The notes: generated from the letters alone by a model not told the origin. A stretch of DNA of 64,000 nucleotides from CAIVAT01 sp038212325 (GCA_038212325.1 JBBQUQ010000003.1:1-64000); one strand, 5' to 3'. Shown: positions 1-8,332, numbered from the stretch's first letter. Made by a program: numbers and translations.

Positions 1-372
1 AATCGTATATTCAAAGAACGGATCTTCGATGAATTTTCTTTTAATGGCGCTGGTAGGGCAAAGCTGGTTCTCGGCGCCGGTATTCAGGGTTTTGGTCTCC
101 GGCTTGAAATACCCGCCGCACAGGTCGCAATAGCCGCACATGGCATACACGTGAACACACTTGACGGCTGAAGGCGTCAAAACGCAGTTGGTGGCGCAGC
201 GACCACATTGGATGCATTTTGCAGGGTCAAGTTGCCATACCGTCTGGCCGGCGATGCTCTCTTTCGCCACCAGTGCGGCCACCCCGCCGATTCCAAGCAG
301 AACGGATGCCCTCGCCCCGGTTGCGAGAAACTTTCGGCGGTTTATTTTTGGTTTATTTTCCGGATTTTCCAT
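1..372 (-). CDS. Tat-exported ferredoxin with two Cys clusters (C-terminus cut by window edge)
   Basis: An open frame runs from ATG at 372 to the left edge, so the C-terminus is missing; 124 codons are visible. Residues 11-19 (NRRKFLATG) form a twin-arginine motif followed by a hydrophobic stretch (24-36), which predicts Tat export of a folded, cofactor-loaded protein. Cysteines then follow as CIQCGRCATNC (53-63), CVHVYAMCGYCDLC (72-85) and CP at 105, fitting two [4Fe-4S] clusters of bacterial ferredoxin type with a long insert. It overlaps the upstream Cys-rich gene by 20 nt, so the two are translationally coupled, and it is the visible tail of the propeller operon. Inferred role: periplasmic electron carrier. 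The partner redox enzyme is not in the window. Confidence 0.85.
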   Translation of the reverse strand, partial: MENPENKPKINRRKFLATGARASVLLGIGGVAALVAKESIAGQTVWQLDPAKCIQCGRCATNCVLTPSAVKCVHVYAMCGYCDLCGGYFKPETKTLNTGAENQLCPTSAIKRKFIEDPFFEYTI

Positions 373-619
373 TTTTAGGGCTGTTGTTAACCGACTTTGC
401 CTGCTCCAGGCGGAAATAATCCGCTTCAGGCAACCTGCACCGGTTTGATGCATTGCAAGCGCCGCAGGCAAAATTTTTCCGGCATTCCCCGGCCTCACTC
501 CACCGGCGGATCATCACGCCGCTAAACACCGCAAGCGAAGCAAAAATCCCTCCCCTGGCCATCACCGTTAAAAAACGCCTTCTGGTCTGCACAACGCTAT
601 TTTCTTGTTTATTTTGCAT
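353..619 (-). CDS. small Tat-exported Cys-rich protein
   Basis: 88 residues. An N-terminal Tat motif (TRRRFL, about 12-17) precedes a hydrophobic stretch ending near residue 36. The mature part has four cysteines in the symmetric pattern C-x5-C-x2-C-x5-C (near residues 45-60) and a charged Lys/Asn-rich tail. Tat export together with four clustered cysteines suggests a folded metal- or Fe-S-binding peptide, but I do not recognise a named family. The gene lies 9 nt downstream of the NHL propeller gene and overlaps the ferredoxin start, so it sits inside the operon and probably acts with the ferredoxin. Confidence 0.7.
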   Translation of the reverse strand: MQNKQENSVVQTRRRFLTVMARGGIFASLAVFSGVMIRRWSEAGECRKNFACGACNASNRCRLPEADYFRLEQAKSVNNSPKNGKSGK

Positions 620-628
620 TTTGCATTT

Positions 629-1594
629 TTATTTCTTCAACCCAAACACCCTCACCTGTCTCTTTTCCGGGTCAAGCACCAAAATGCGGTCCTTTGAATC
701 CACCGCAACATCCAGTCCCCTGGTTCCTTCAACAAAAGCATCAGGAGCGGCCACCACATACCTGAAACTGCCATTTGGCAGATACACCTTGATGCGCTCA
801 ATCCCCTTTTCAGTGGTTACGAATGACCCGTCGGACAGAAAGGCAAAGTTAGAAGGATTGCAGCATCCGCAGAATCCCTCCATCGCCATCGACGATACTC
901 CCCAGGAGGTGGCGATATCTCCCTCGCGGTTATACTGTTCAAACTTATGCCGGCCGGGGTTCACCACCCACAATTCATCGTGCGGGCCTATGCCAAGGTC
1001 AAAATAGGGACTTGGCACCACAAACCCGGGGATGCCCCGCGCCGGATCCTTTTCTCCGATCTTCTTCAAAAGATTACCCGACAAATCATAATGATATACC
1101 ACACGGTTGCCGGCATCGGCGATGAAAACATCCTTACCGGTAACTGCAATGGAGGTGATGATTGCGTTGCTTCCGCAACTTTTCCATTGTTGATGCCGCG
1201 TGCCGGCAATATCATATATTTCGATATGATCCTCCATGCCGAGATAGACCCGGCCATCTTCCGCTGCATGCACCGACCGGGCAAGCCCGCTGATTGGAAA
1301 TTCGGCGATGGATGTTCCGGAAGGATCAAATATTTCGAGACCGATGTCACCGCATACATAGATCCGATCCGATTTATCCAGGGCAATGCCGTGCAATGCC
1401 GCAAGGTTTGTGCTGAAATGCAGCACCTCTTCATACGCGACGAGGGATGTATCTCCGGCTTTGAGCGATGCGAGATCATACGCGTAGGGATTTACATTAT
1501 CGCCCGGTTTATTGAAAAACAAATCCCAGGCCATGAATACAATGGCTGCCAGCAACAGGATCAAGGCGCCAGAGAGAATAATTTTTCTGTTCAT
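629..1594 (-). CDS. NHL-repeat six-bladed beta-propeller protein, membrane-anchored
   Basis: 321 residues. An N-terminal hydrophobic helix (about 6-24) acts as an uncleaved anchor or signal. The rest consists of NHL-like blades with recurring motifs such as LHGIALDKSDRIYV, IADAGNRVVYHYD and RGLDVAVDSKDRILVLD. Blade 5 carries an unusual FCGCCNPSNFAF segment whose cysteine trio could bind a metal or form a disulfide. It starts 1 nt after the upstream 476-aa PQQ-like gene and is followed by the two Tat-exported Cys proteins. NHL propellers are usually protein-interaction platforms; the envelope location is inferred from the anchor. No catalytic residues were recognised. Confidence 0.75.
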   Translation of the reverse strand: MNRKIILSGALILLLAAIVFMAWDLFFNKPGDNVNPYAYDLASLKAGDTSLVAYEEVLHFSTNLAALHGIALDKSDRIYVCGDIGLEIFDPSGTSIAEFPISGLARSVHAAEDGRVYLGMEDHIEIYDIAGTRHQQWKSCGSNAIITSIAVTGKDVFIADAGNRVVYHYDLSGNLLKKIGEKDPARGIPGFVVPSPYFDLGIGPHDELWVVNPGRHKFEQYNREGDIATSWGVSSMAMEGFCGCCNPSNFAFLSDGSFVTTEKGIERIKVYLPNGSFRYVVAAPDAFVEGTRGLDVAVDSKDRILVLDPEKRQVRVFGLKK

Positions 1595-1595
1595 G

Positions 1596-3026
1596 TTAAT
1601 CGGCTTTGATATTCAGGCAAACCATTTGCTTCGAATCACGCATTAAAAGATACCCTCCCGCAATGGCGATGGGGCCCCATGAATCCTGACCGTCCATGAT
1701 CCTGGCTTTGGCGAACACCGTAAATTGCAAAGAGGAAACTTTGGCGATCGTCATCTCACCATCATCGTTCAGGATAAAGAATTTGCCGTCGGCCATGATG
1801 TAAGGCCCCAGCCCAAACCGGTCGGCTTTTCCGCTGCTCATCACAACTTTTTGACAATCTGCAACGCTGTAGCAGGCGAACTGGTTCCGCATGCCTCCGG
1901 CATCCTTGGGCAAAATACCATAGAGATAACCCTGGTAGAAAACCGGTGTTTGCTGCTCTGAGGCAAGCCCTTCCTGCGGCTTATATTTCTTAAGCATTGA
2001 GGCATGGTACCTGCCGTTGGCGAGGGTCACCTGCAGAAGCGCCGATCCTGCTCCATAGCCTGCGGTAAGGAACACCTGGCCGTTGCCAAGAATAACCGGC
2101 GACGGGGCCACAACCGACGGTGCAAACGCGGATGATTCCCATAAAATTTCGCCCTTGTCGGCCCCTTCAGCAGAAATGCCGCAAACACCCCCGATGGCAA
2201 AATAGACATACATTTTTTTCCTGCCGATGGTCATGGGCATCACCGACGAATGCGACATTTTCCAGCCTTTCGGATTGGGCGTTTCCCACAGTTTTTTCCC
2301 GGTATTGCAATCCAGGGCTACGAGCAGGGCCTTTCCGCCGGGAGCGACAATAAGCGTGTCGTTGTCAAGCAGGGGGCATTGGCCGGTGTACCAGAATGGT
2401 ATTTCGGTGTTGTATTCCTTTTCAAGGTCGAGCCCCCACATTAAATCGCCGTTTACCCGGTTTACGCACATTACCTGGCATTTCGGCCCGATGGTGACCA
2501 CGAACCGATCATTCACGGCCGGAACTGTTCGCGACAGGCCATGGTTGCGCTTGAGATGCACCCGGTATCCCCGCCGCCAGAGCTCTTCCCCGGTGGCAAG
2601 CAGGAAGCAGCGCAGCTGATCCGACTTCCCGGCTTCGTCGTAATCCAGCAAATAAACCTTCCCGTCATAGATGGCAGGAGCCGCATGACCTTCGCCAAGA
2701 TCCTTTTTCCAGAGGATTTCAGGACCCTCTTTTCCCCACTTTTCAACGAGGCGGGTTGGTTCCTTGCTGATGTTGTCATAATCCTGCCCCCTGAAGCGTG
2801 TCCATCTCGTGCCGGGTACGTCAGGCGAAGACCTGAAGAAGGTAAATTCTGATCCGATGGCAACCGGCTTGCCGGGAACCACGGCGCCTTTTTTCCTGTT
2901 ATCCATCCCCGGAACAGATGCTTTGAAATCCTTCACCGGATCATGAAAAAACCACCATGCCAGCACCCCTGTGGCCACCGCGACAAAAAATACAAGAAAA
3001 ACAGGTGCCGGATTCTTCCTGATCAT
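1596..3026 (-). CDS. PQQ-binding-like beta-propeller protein, membrane-anchored
   Basis: 476 residues. A single N-terminal transmembrane helix (about 8-27, VFLVFFVAVATGVLAWWFF) leads into a propeller with a WTRFRG entry motif and repeated PQQ-like blade motifs: GKVYLLDYDEAG, NGDLMWGLDL, TGKKLWETPNPKGW. The family resembles BamB and PQQ-like repeat proteins, but I see no quinoprotein dehydrogenase active-site residues, so quinone binding is unproven. It is more diverged from the three upstream paralogs than they are from one another. The gap to the upstream gene is 134 nt and contains an 8-nt tandem repeat; the NHL gene follows after 1 nt. Confidence 0.75.
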   Translation of the reverse strand: MIRKNPAPVFLVFFVAVATGVLAWWFFHDPVKDFKASVPGMDNRKKGAVVPGKPVAIGSEFTFFRSSPDVPGTRWTRFRGQDYDNISKEPTRLVEKWGKEGPEILWKKDLGEGHAAPAIYDGKVYLLDYDEAGKSDQLRCFLLATGEELWRRGYRVHLKRNHGLSRTVPAVNDRFVVTIGPKCQVMCVNRVNGDLMWGLDLEKEYNTEIPFWYTGQCPLLDNDTLIVAPGGKALLVALDCNTGKKLWETPNPKGWKMSHSSVMPMTIGRKKMYVYFAIGGVCGISAEGADKGEILWESSAFAPSVVAPSPVILGNGQVFLTAGYGAGSALLQVTLANGRYHASMLKKYKPQEGLASEQQTPVFYQGYLYGILPKDAGGMRNQFACYSVADCQKVVMSSGKADRFGLGPYIMADGKFFILNDDGEMTIAKVSSLQFTVFAKARIMDGQDSWGPIAIAGGYLLMRDSKQMVCLNIKAD

Positions 3027-3112
3027 TGAATTGCAAGAGATTTATGAGGATGCAAAATTACTTGAAAAACATACGGTACTTTCAATCCACCGGTAATTCA
3101 AATTCAGTCTTG

Positions 3113-3168
3113 TTCACCCGGTCGCCTGTTCGCTCGTCTGCCTGTTCGCCACTCCGCCTCTTACCGTC
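3113..3168 (-). repeat. degenerate 8-nt tandem repeat after a PQQ-like gene
   Basis: Seven imperfect 8-mers read in the minus-strand gene sense as AGGCGAAC-type units. The array begins at the stop codon of the 413-aa propeller gene and fills part of the 134-nt gap. Less regular than the arrays at 10667 and 18355. Confidence 0.5.
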
Positions 3169-4402
3169 CCCCTATATCATACGCCAGCAGCACATTCCCG
3201 TGCCTGATATACAGCACCCCGTTGCAAATGACCGGATGTGAAAAATGTTCTTTTGTTCCGGCTGTAACTTTGAAAAATCCTGCCTGTGCCATTTTTCCCT
3301 TGCCCGGTGCGACCAGCCATACCTCTCCTTTCTGATTGTAGTAATAAAGCATGCTGTCGGCCATTATTATTGAGCCGGTTCCGCATTTTAAAGTGTCGGA
3401 AGCCTTGCCTGATTCTGTGTCGATGTTCACCAGGCGTTTCTTCTCCGAAAGGCATGAGTAAAGGCAGTTGCCCTCCTTTACAATGCCGCCCATATAATTG
3501 TCAATGGCTCTGTTTCTCCATTCCTGGCTAATGTTTTTGCCATCCGCCGACAAAGCCAGTTTTACGGCACCGTTACCATCACCGGCAACATAGTAGATGA
3601 ATCCGTCTTCATAAAGGATGGTGTTGCTATGCGTGTCGCCGTTTCCGGGTTTGCGCTCAGCAACCGGAATGTTATCCTGGGAATGGACCCACAGGAGCTC
3701 GCCCGTTTGTGCATCTATCCCCAGCAACGAATAGGCAGTAAAGGTAACCAGTACAGAGCGGCTTGCCAGCCTTACCAGGTAAGGTGAATTGTATCCGGGA
3801 ATTTCCCCCATTCCTTTGCATACCCATATGATTTTTCCGGTAAACCTGTTCATTGCCACTACATTGGTGTCTTTTCCTCCCGGGACCAGGAATACATTGT
3901 CACCGTCAATCAGCGACGATTCAGCATGCCCGAAAAGCGTAAACCTTCCGTGCAGGTCATGGATCATGTCGACCGACCACTTTTTTGACCCGTTTTTTGC
4001 ATCGAAACAGGCAAGGTCGCCCAGCCCTGAGCAGGCATAAACAAGGTCGCCCACTACAGTCGGGGCACACCGTGATCCCTGGTAGTTTACAACCCATTCT
4101 TTCCCGTATGCCGATTTCCACAGCAAATCACCCCGGAGGTTAAATGCAAAAAGGTATCCTGTTGTATCAATTTCACCGGCGATGAAGATGCGGTCGGCAG
4201 TAACCGCAGGTGACCCATAGCCGTTCCCAATGATTTCCGATTTCCAACTCAGGGCCGGTCCTTCAGATGGCCAGGATTTTAACAGGTTTTTCTCCGTGTA
4301 CTGGCCATTTCTTTCCGGTCCGCGCCATTGGGCAGTCGTTTGACAATTTGCGGTAAATGAGAACGACAGAAGAATAACAATAAGGGACAACAGCTTTTTC
4401 AT
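3161..4402 (-). CDS. secreted PQQ-like beta-propeller protein (tandem paralog 3)
   Basis: 413 residues with an N-terminal signal (1-20; Cys20 could be a lipidation site, although the lipobox is weak). The mature protein opens with AQWRGPERNG, the usual entry motif of this PQQ-like family, then has blades ending in GELLWVHSQ, GKIIWVCKGMG and similar. The C-terminal stretch (GTKEHFSHPV, LYIRHGNVLLAYD) is nearly identical to that of the next gene upstream, which points to tandem duplication. It starts 7 nt after its upstream paralog. The substrate is unknown; it could be a binding or scaffold propeller instead of an enzyme. Confidence 0.75.
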   Translation of the reverse strand: MKKLLSLIVILLSFSFTANCQTTAQWRGPERNGQYTEKNLLKSWPSEGPALSWKSEIIGNGYGSPAVTADRIFIAGEIDTTGYLFAFNLRGDLLWKSAYGKEWVVNYQGSRCAPTVVGDLVYACSGLGDLACFDAKNGSKKWSVDMIHDLHGRFTLFGHAESSLIDGDNVFLVPGGKDTNVVAMNRFTGKIIWVCKGMGEIPGYNSPYLVRLASRSVLVTFTAYSLLGIDAQTGELLWVHSQDNIPVAERKPGNGDTHSNTILYEDGFIYYVAGDGNGAVKLALSADGKNISQEWRNRAIDNYMGGIVKEGNCLYSCLSEKKRLVNIDTESGKASDTLKCGTGSIIMADSMLYYYNQKGEVWLVAPGKGKMAQAGFFKVTAGTKEHFSHPVICNGVLYIRHGNVLLAYDIGGR

Positions 4403-4409
4403 ACGTTTT

Positions 4410-5633
4410 TTATTTGGGTTGCATATTTTTCACATCGTAGGCAAGGAGCATGTTGCCATGCCGGATATATAGAACGCTGTCATGAATGACCGGATGGGCA
4501 AAGTGCTCCTTGGTTCCTTCCGTTATTTTAAACGAACTCACCAGTTCAGGCCTCCCTTGGCTGGGCTTGATCAGTCCGACGACACCCTGGTCGTTATAGC
4601 AATAGAGCATGCCGTCGGCAAATATGGTAGCGCCGCAATTGAACTTCAGCGAGTCGGCAATTTCGCCGGTTTCCGCATCGATGCTTTCAAACCTCGGCGG
4701 ACGATACCTTGAGCCGTAAAGGTATGCGCCCAGTTTGACTGAGCCGCCCTGGACATTCCCGCCTTTAAAGTTCCGCCACACCTCCCTGATGGTCCGGCCG
4801 TCGGCCGACAGTTCCAGTTTTACAATCCCGTTCCCGCCACGGTCGTCATAATAGATGAACCCGTTTCCATACAAGGGGGTGTTGCAGTGGATGTCGTTGG
4901 GGCGCTCAAACGGATGCGACCATAACAGTTCGCCGGTTGCTGCATCAATTCCGATGAGGTGATGGATCCCGAATGTTGCCAGGAGTTTTCGTTCAGGCAG
5001 GTTGATGAGGAGAGGCGAGCAATATGCCGCAGAATCCCCCATCGCTTTCGACTTCCATATAAGTTTGCCTGTGAATCGGTTCAATGCGACCAAATTGGTG
5101 TCCCTGCCGCCCGGAAAGCAGAATACCCTGTCGCCATCGACCAGGAGGGATTCGGTGTAGCCGAACCGCACATTGATTCCATGGAGGTCGTTCAGCAGAT
5201 TGATCGACCATCTTTTTTCACCGGTAACAGCGTCGAAGCAGATGACTTCACCCATGCTCGAGCAATAGTAGAGGAGTCCGTCGACCACTGTGGGTGTTGA
5301 GCGTGGGCCGGGGAAGTTCTCCGTCCATTCCCGCCCGGTCTCTTTTTTCCAGGCCAGTTTTCCCTCTTTGGTGAAGGCATAGAGGTAACCGGTGCTGTCA
5401 ATTTCCCCGGGGATGTAAATGCGGTCGCCGTAAATCGCCGGGGAGGCAAAGCCATTGCCAATGCTGTCAATTTTCCATAACAGCCCCGGCCCGTCGGCCG
5501 GCCAGCTTGCCAGGAGGTTTGTTTCGGGATAGATCCCGTTGCGCTCAGGACCCCGCCACTGTGAAATTTCCTGGGATATGGCGCAGCCTGAAATCAGGCA
5601 TACTGCACATAGTATCGCAAGGCGCTTTATCAT
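4410..5633 (-). CDS. PQQ-like beta-propeller lipoprotein (tandem paralog 2)
   Basis: 407 residues. Signal peptide with lipobox LISGC (Cys17), so it is probably an envelope lipoprotein. The mature start has QWRGPERNGIYPETN, and blades carry motifs such as GYLYAFTKEGKLAWK, TGKLIWKSKAMG and TGELLWSHPF. The C-terminus (EGTKEHFAHPV, LYIRHGNMLLAYD) matches the downstream 413-aa paralog. Its start overlaps the upstream paralog's stop by 4 nt, which implies coupled translation. As with its sisters, no dehydrogenase catalytic Asp or disulfide ring is evident, so an enzymatic role is not supported by sequence alone. Confidence 0.75.
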   Translation of the reverse strand: MIKRLAILCAVCLISGCAISQEISQWRGPERNGIYPETNLLASWPADGPGLLWKIDSIGNGFASPAIYGDRIYIPGEIDSTGYLYAFTKEGKLAWKKETGREWTENFPGPRSTPTVVDGLLYYCSSMGEVICFDAVTGEKRWSINLLNDLHGINVRFGYTESLLVDGDRVFCFPGGRDTNLVALNRFTGKLIWKSKAMGDSAAYCSPLLINLPERKLLATFGIHHLIGIDAATGELLWSHPFERPNDIHCNTPLYGNGFIYYDDRGGNGIVKLELSADGRTIREVWRNFKGGNVQGGSVKLGAYLYGSRYRPPRFESIDAETGEIADSLKFNCGATIFADGMLYCYNDQGVVGLIKPSQGRPELVSSFKITEGTKEHFAHPVIHDSVLYIRHGNMLLAYDVKNMQPK

Positions 5634-6853
5634 GGCTGCTTCTTTTCGAGGTCATAAACCATCAGGGAGGTCCCGTGGCGCACAAAAAGCCGGCCGTGCC
5701 CGATCACAAGGTGTGCCCAATGCTGGTCGGCTCCATACGGAACCTTGAACGCACTGATTTTTTTGAAGGAATTGGCCAGCGGCTCGGCCAGCACGATCTC
5801 ACCGTTATCGCCATACAGGTAAAGCATGCCATCGGCAAAGATAATATTCCCGCGTCCGGTGATTTTTTCGGCATACATGTTTGTTCCTGTTTTCCAGTCG
5901 AGGCAATACCATGCTTTTCCCAAATCGTCTGATCCGAAAATTTTGCCGTTTACAAGCACCACTCCGCCCATCCGGTTGTCGATGTTTGTGTTTCGCCATA
6001 CCTCTTCAACGGAACTGCCATCATCCTGCACTTTCAACATCACGCCACCCTTTCCATAACCCGAAACGCAATAAAGATAACCCTCATGATACAGCGGGGT
6101 GTTGGCGTGTACCGAATATTTATTGGGCTGGTCGTGGCTCCAGAGAAGCTTGCCATTTTCGGCATCGATCCCCAGGATGGAATTGGCGGTTTGTGTCACC
6201 AGCAGATTCCTTTTTGCCAGCCTGATCATTGCGGGGGATCCGTAGGCGCTGATTTCTCCCTTGCCGCTGCATTTCCATATGAGCTTGCCGGTATTGGCAT
6301 CCAGAGCGATAACATTGGCCTCAGGTCCGCCTGCCGTGCAAAAAAGTTTGTTTCCGTCAATCAACAGGTTCTCTGTCACCCCCCACTTGATGTTCGGGGC
6401 CAGGTAATCTTTCAGTATATCGACGCTCCATAAGAAATCCCCGTTTTCTGCACTGCGGCATACAAGTTTTCCGAATCCGCTGTACTGGTATACCTTCCCG
6501 CCCGATACCAGCGGCGTACTCCGCACACCCGGCCAGCTTTCGGTCCACTCCTCGCCATAGGGAACTTTCCATACTAATTTTCCGGCAAGGTCAAAACAGA
6601 ACAGGTACCCGATCCCGTCAACGAGGCCTGCCGTATAAACACGATCGGTTGTAACGGAAGCGGAAGCATGCCCTTCTCCCAGCCCTTCAAAATGCCACAG
6701 AAGAGCAGGGCCGGCATCGGGCCAAGCCTTCAGCAAAGCGGTTTCAGGGTAAATGCCGTCGCGCCCGGGGCCACGCCACTGGGCTGTTGACTGGGCAAAC
6801 ATGGTTGCATTCAGCAAACTTGCCAGGCAGAATAAGGTCAGAATTTTTTTCAT
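5630..6853 (-). CDS. secreted PQQ-like beta-propeller protein (tandem paralog 1, first gene of operon)
   Basis: 407 residues with a cleavable signal (1-20, ending TMFAQ). The entry motif AQWRGPGRDGIYPETAL and blades such as GYLFCFDLAGKLVW, TGKLIWKCSGKG and NGKLLWSHDQP place it with the two downstream genes. Its C-terminal blade is more diverged (GADQHWAHLV, LFVRHGTSLMVYD). It is the promoter-proximal gene of the minus-strand cluster: a TATTTTTG box lies 81 nt upstream. Three near-identical-length copies in a row suggest either assembly into one complex or alternative variants; the sequence does not decide between these. Confidence 0.75.
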   Translation of the reverse strand: MKKILTLFCLASLLNATMFAQSTAQWRGPGRDGIYPETALLKAWPDAGPALLWHFEGLGEGHASASVTTDRVYTAGLVDGIGYLFCFDLAGKLVWKVPYGEEWTESWPGVRSTPLVSGGKVYQYSGFGKLVCRSAENGDFLWSVDILKDYLAPNIKWGVTENLLIDGNKLFCTAGGPEANVIALDANTGKLIWKCSGKGEISAYGSPAMIRLAKRNLLVTQTANSILGIDAENGKLLWSHDQPNKYSVHANTPLYHEGYLYCVSGYGKGGVMLKVQDDGSSVEEVWRNTNIDNRMGGVVLVNGKIFGSDDLGKAWYCLDWKTGTNMYAEKITGRGNIIFADGMLYLYGDNGEIVLAEPLANSFKKISAFKVPYGADQHWAHLVIGHGRLFVRHGTSLMVYDLEKKQP

Positions 6854-6933
6854 GTTGGTTCGGGATAAGTTGAAAAGAGCAGTGAATGAATCAGATTAAA
6901 AATGAACCTGTAATATATGTTCAATCAGATGTT

Positions 6934-6941
6934 CAAAAATA
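6934..6941 (-). promoter_or_regulatory. Bacteroidota -7 box for the propeller/Fe-S operon
   Basis: TATTTTTG on the minus strand fits the Bacteroidota consensus TAnnTTTG and lies 81 nt before the 6853 start. No convincing TTG -33 element is seen, so support is moderate. Confidence 0.4.
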
Positions 6942-7113
6942 GACAAATTTTCTGTTCCATAATTCACAGCTTGAAGTTTAACATACACTGCCCGCCTGCC
7001 CTTTTAATTTCTTGTTGATAACTATCTGTCCAACCCGGCCGGAAAGGATGAAATGATGCGTATCTTGTTGCAATAATTTCAAACGTTATCAACCCTAAAT
7101 AACCAACCGAACG

Positions 7114-7311
7114 ATGAAAAATGATGTATTGACAAACAGGATGAACCTGGCGAACCACAGGTTGAACATTCCTCATGCCAAGCTGCTGACAGGTTCAATA
7201 GTTGATAAATTCCCGGTAGTCCTCGACGGTGGAAAAACCATCATATTCATTGCAGATAAAAGCATGGAAGCGGAGACAAGGTACCGGTATGAATTGAGGA
7301 ACAAACATTAG
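7114..7311 (+). CDS. small conserved-looking hypothetical protein
   Basis: 65 residues, basic, with no signal peptide or membrane segment. The sequence (NRMNLANHRLNIPHAKLL, KFPVVLDGGKTIIFIADKS) has the composition of a real cytoplasmic protein, and the frame lies 15 nt upstream of the SRPBCC gene on the same strand. I do not recognise the family. Codon use matches the neighbours. It could be cotranscribed with the SRPBCC protein. Confidence 0.5.
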   Translation: MKNDVLTNRMNLANHRLNIPHAKLLTGSIVDKFPVVLDGGKTIIFIADKSMEAETRYRYELRNKH

Positions 7312-7326
7312 AATGGAATTAACCAT

Positions 7327-7713
7327 ATGATCATGAAAACCTTCAGGAAATATTACACCCTCCCGGCACCTGCCGACGATGTTTATACCGCGCTCACCAA
7401 CCCGGTCACACTGCAGTTGTGGACCGGCGAACCAGCCGAGATGACCACCGAACCCGGGTCAGAATTTTCGCTCTGGGATGGCAGCATCACCGGCAGGAAC
7501 ATTGAACTGGACCCGGGAAAAAAGCTGGTTCAGCAATGGTATTTCGGCGACCAGCCCGACGATTCAATCGTCACGATCCTGTTGCACCCGAAAGGGGAGG
7601 GAACCTCGGTTGAGCTGATCCATACGAATATTCCCGACGAAGACTATGACGACATCCAGGACGGGTGGAATGATAGCTATTTTGGCGTGTTGAAGGAGTT
7701 TTACAGGGAATAG
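7327..7713 (+). CDS. SRPBCC (AHSA1-like) domain protein
   Basis: 128 residues covering one START/Bet v1-type helix-grip fold. The N-terminal strand (KTFRKYYTLPAPADDVYTAL) followed by LQLWTGEPAEM, then the beta sheet (GSEFSLWDGSITGRN, QQWYFGDQPDD, TSVELIHTNIP) and the C-terminal helix (GWNDSYFGVLKEF), are typical of the activator of Hsp90 ATPase homolog 1-like family. These bind hydrophobic ligands or act as small-molecule-responsive accessory proteins; the ligand is unknown. The start may be ATG 7327 or ATG 7333. A palindromic hairpin begins 2 nt after the stop. Confidence 0.85.
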   Translation: MIMKTFRKYYTLPAPADDVYTALTNPVTLQLWTGEPAEMTTEPGSEFSLWDGSITGRNIELDPGKKLVQQWYFGDQPDDSIVTILLHPKGEGTSVELIHTNIPDEDYDDIQDGWNDSYFGVLKEFYRE

Positions 7714-7715
7714 CA

Positions 7716-7748
7716 AAACCTTCCAGGTCGTTAAGACCTGGAAGGTTT
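7716..7748. terminator. palindromic hairpin after SRPBCC gene (AACCTTCCAGG family)
   Basis: Perfect 14-bp arms (AAACCTTCCAGGTC and GACCTGGAAGGTTT) enclose a GTTAA loop, directly after a stop codon and between convergent genes. A bidirectional terminator is likely. The same 13-bp arm core recurs at 58548-58580. Confidence 0.65.
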
Positions 7749-7779
7749 CTCTGGTAAAATTAAAGGGAAGTGTATCGGG

Positions 7780-8202
7780 TCAGATGCAATCTTCAAATTC
7801 AGCTCCTGACGGAGTGACCGGGGCCAGTGCCGGCTGCGATGCAGTTTGGGCAGTTCCGGTTTCATCTTCAAAATCTGCCTCAAGCGGTGCAATTGGCGCA
7901 AGGCTGGCAATGCTGATTTCGGTGACAGGAGCTCCGTCGCTGAAATCTGCCACCCCCGGCATAACAGGAGCAAGGGCCGCAAGGTCTGCTGCAGCCGTGT
8001 TCAGTTCAACCATATCCTCGAAGGTAGCCTCGGCAGGAGTTGCCGGTGCAATCAGTGTTGCGGGAATCGTCAGCGTATTCTCCGTTGAACTCACCGGAGA
8101 CTCGGATATATTGACCGCTGCGAAAATGGTGTTGAATTGTAACGCGAGAAAAGCAGCGAGTGTATAGATGGTCTTTTTTGTAATCATGTTGGTTGTTTTC
8201 AT
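7780..8202 (-). CDS. small secreted acidic protein with four 12-residue repeats
   Basis: 140 residues from the ATG at 8202, chosen because it directly precedes a signal peptide (residues 6-28, ITKKTIYTLAAFLALQF). The mature part contains four copies of A-P-x-x-P-x-x-A-x-F-x-D, at residues 52-63, 78-89, 102-113 and 127-138, spaced 24-26 residues apart. The protein is acidic, has a single Cys (139) and no lipobox. I do not recognise a named family. It is monocistronic, with its own TATATTTG box at 8325-8332, and convergent to the SRPBCC gene. Function unknown; the regular spacing suggests a repeated binding or surface element. Confidence 0.7.
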   Translation of the reverse strand: MKTTNMITKKTIYTLAAFLALQFNTIFAAVNISESPVSSTENTLTIPATLIAPATPAEATFEDMVELNTAAADLAALAPVMPGVADFSDGAPVTEISIASLAPIAPLEADFEDETGTAQTASQPALAPVTPSGAEFEDCI

Positions 8203-8324
8203 GGTTTTAATCTTTAATCTTTTGTTTTTAGTGTCGATAAGACGCAGCATCAAATTCAATGTTACAGTCTGTTGAGTAATTAACAATTATTTAACAATCA
8301 ACTGATAATTAATTAATTGTAGTG

Positions 8325-8332
8325 CAAATATA
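8325..8332 (-). promoter_or_regulatory. Bacteroidota -7 box for the repeat protein
   Basis: TATATTTG on the minus strand with a TTG 16 nt further upstream (8349-8351), about 120 nt before the start codon at 8202. Confidence 0.4.

Noticed and set aside
947..1609. A 220-codon plus-strand frame over the NHL gene
   Set aside because: It is a shadow of the minus-strand propeller gene, which has signal, blades and operon context.
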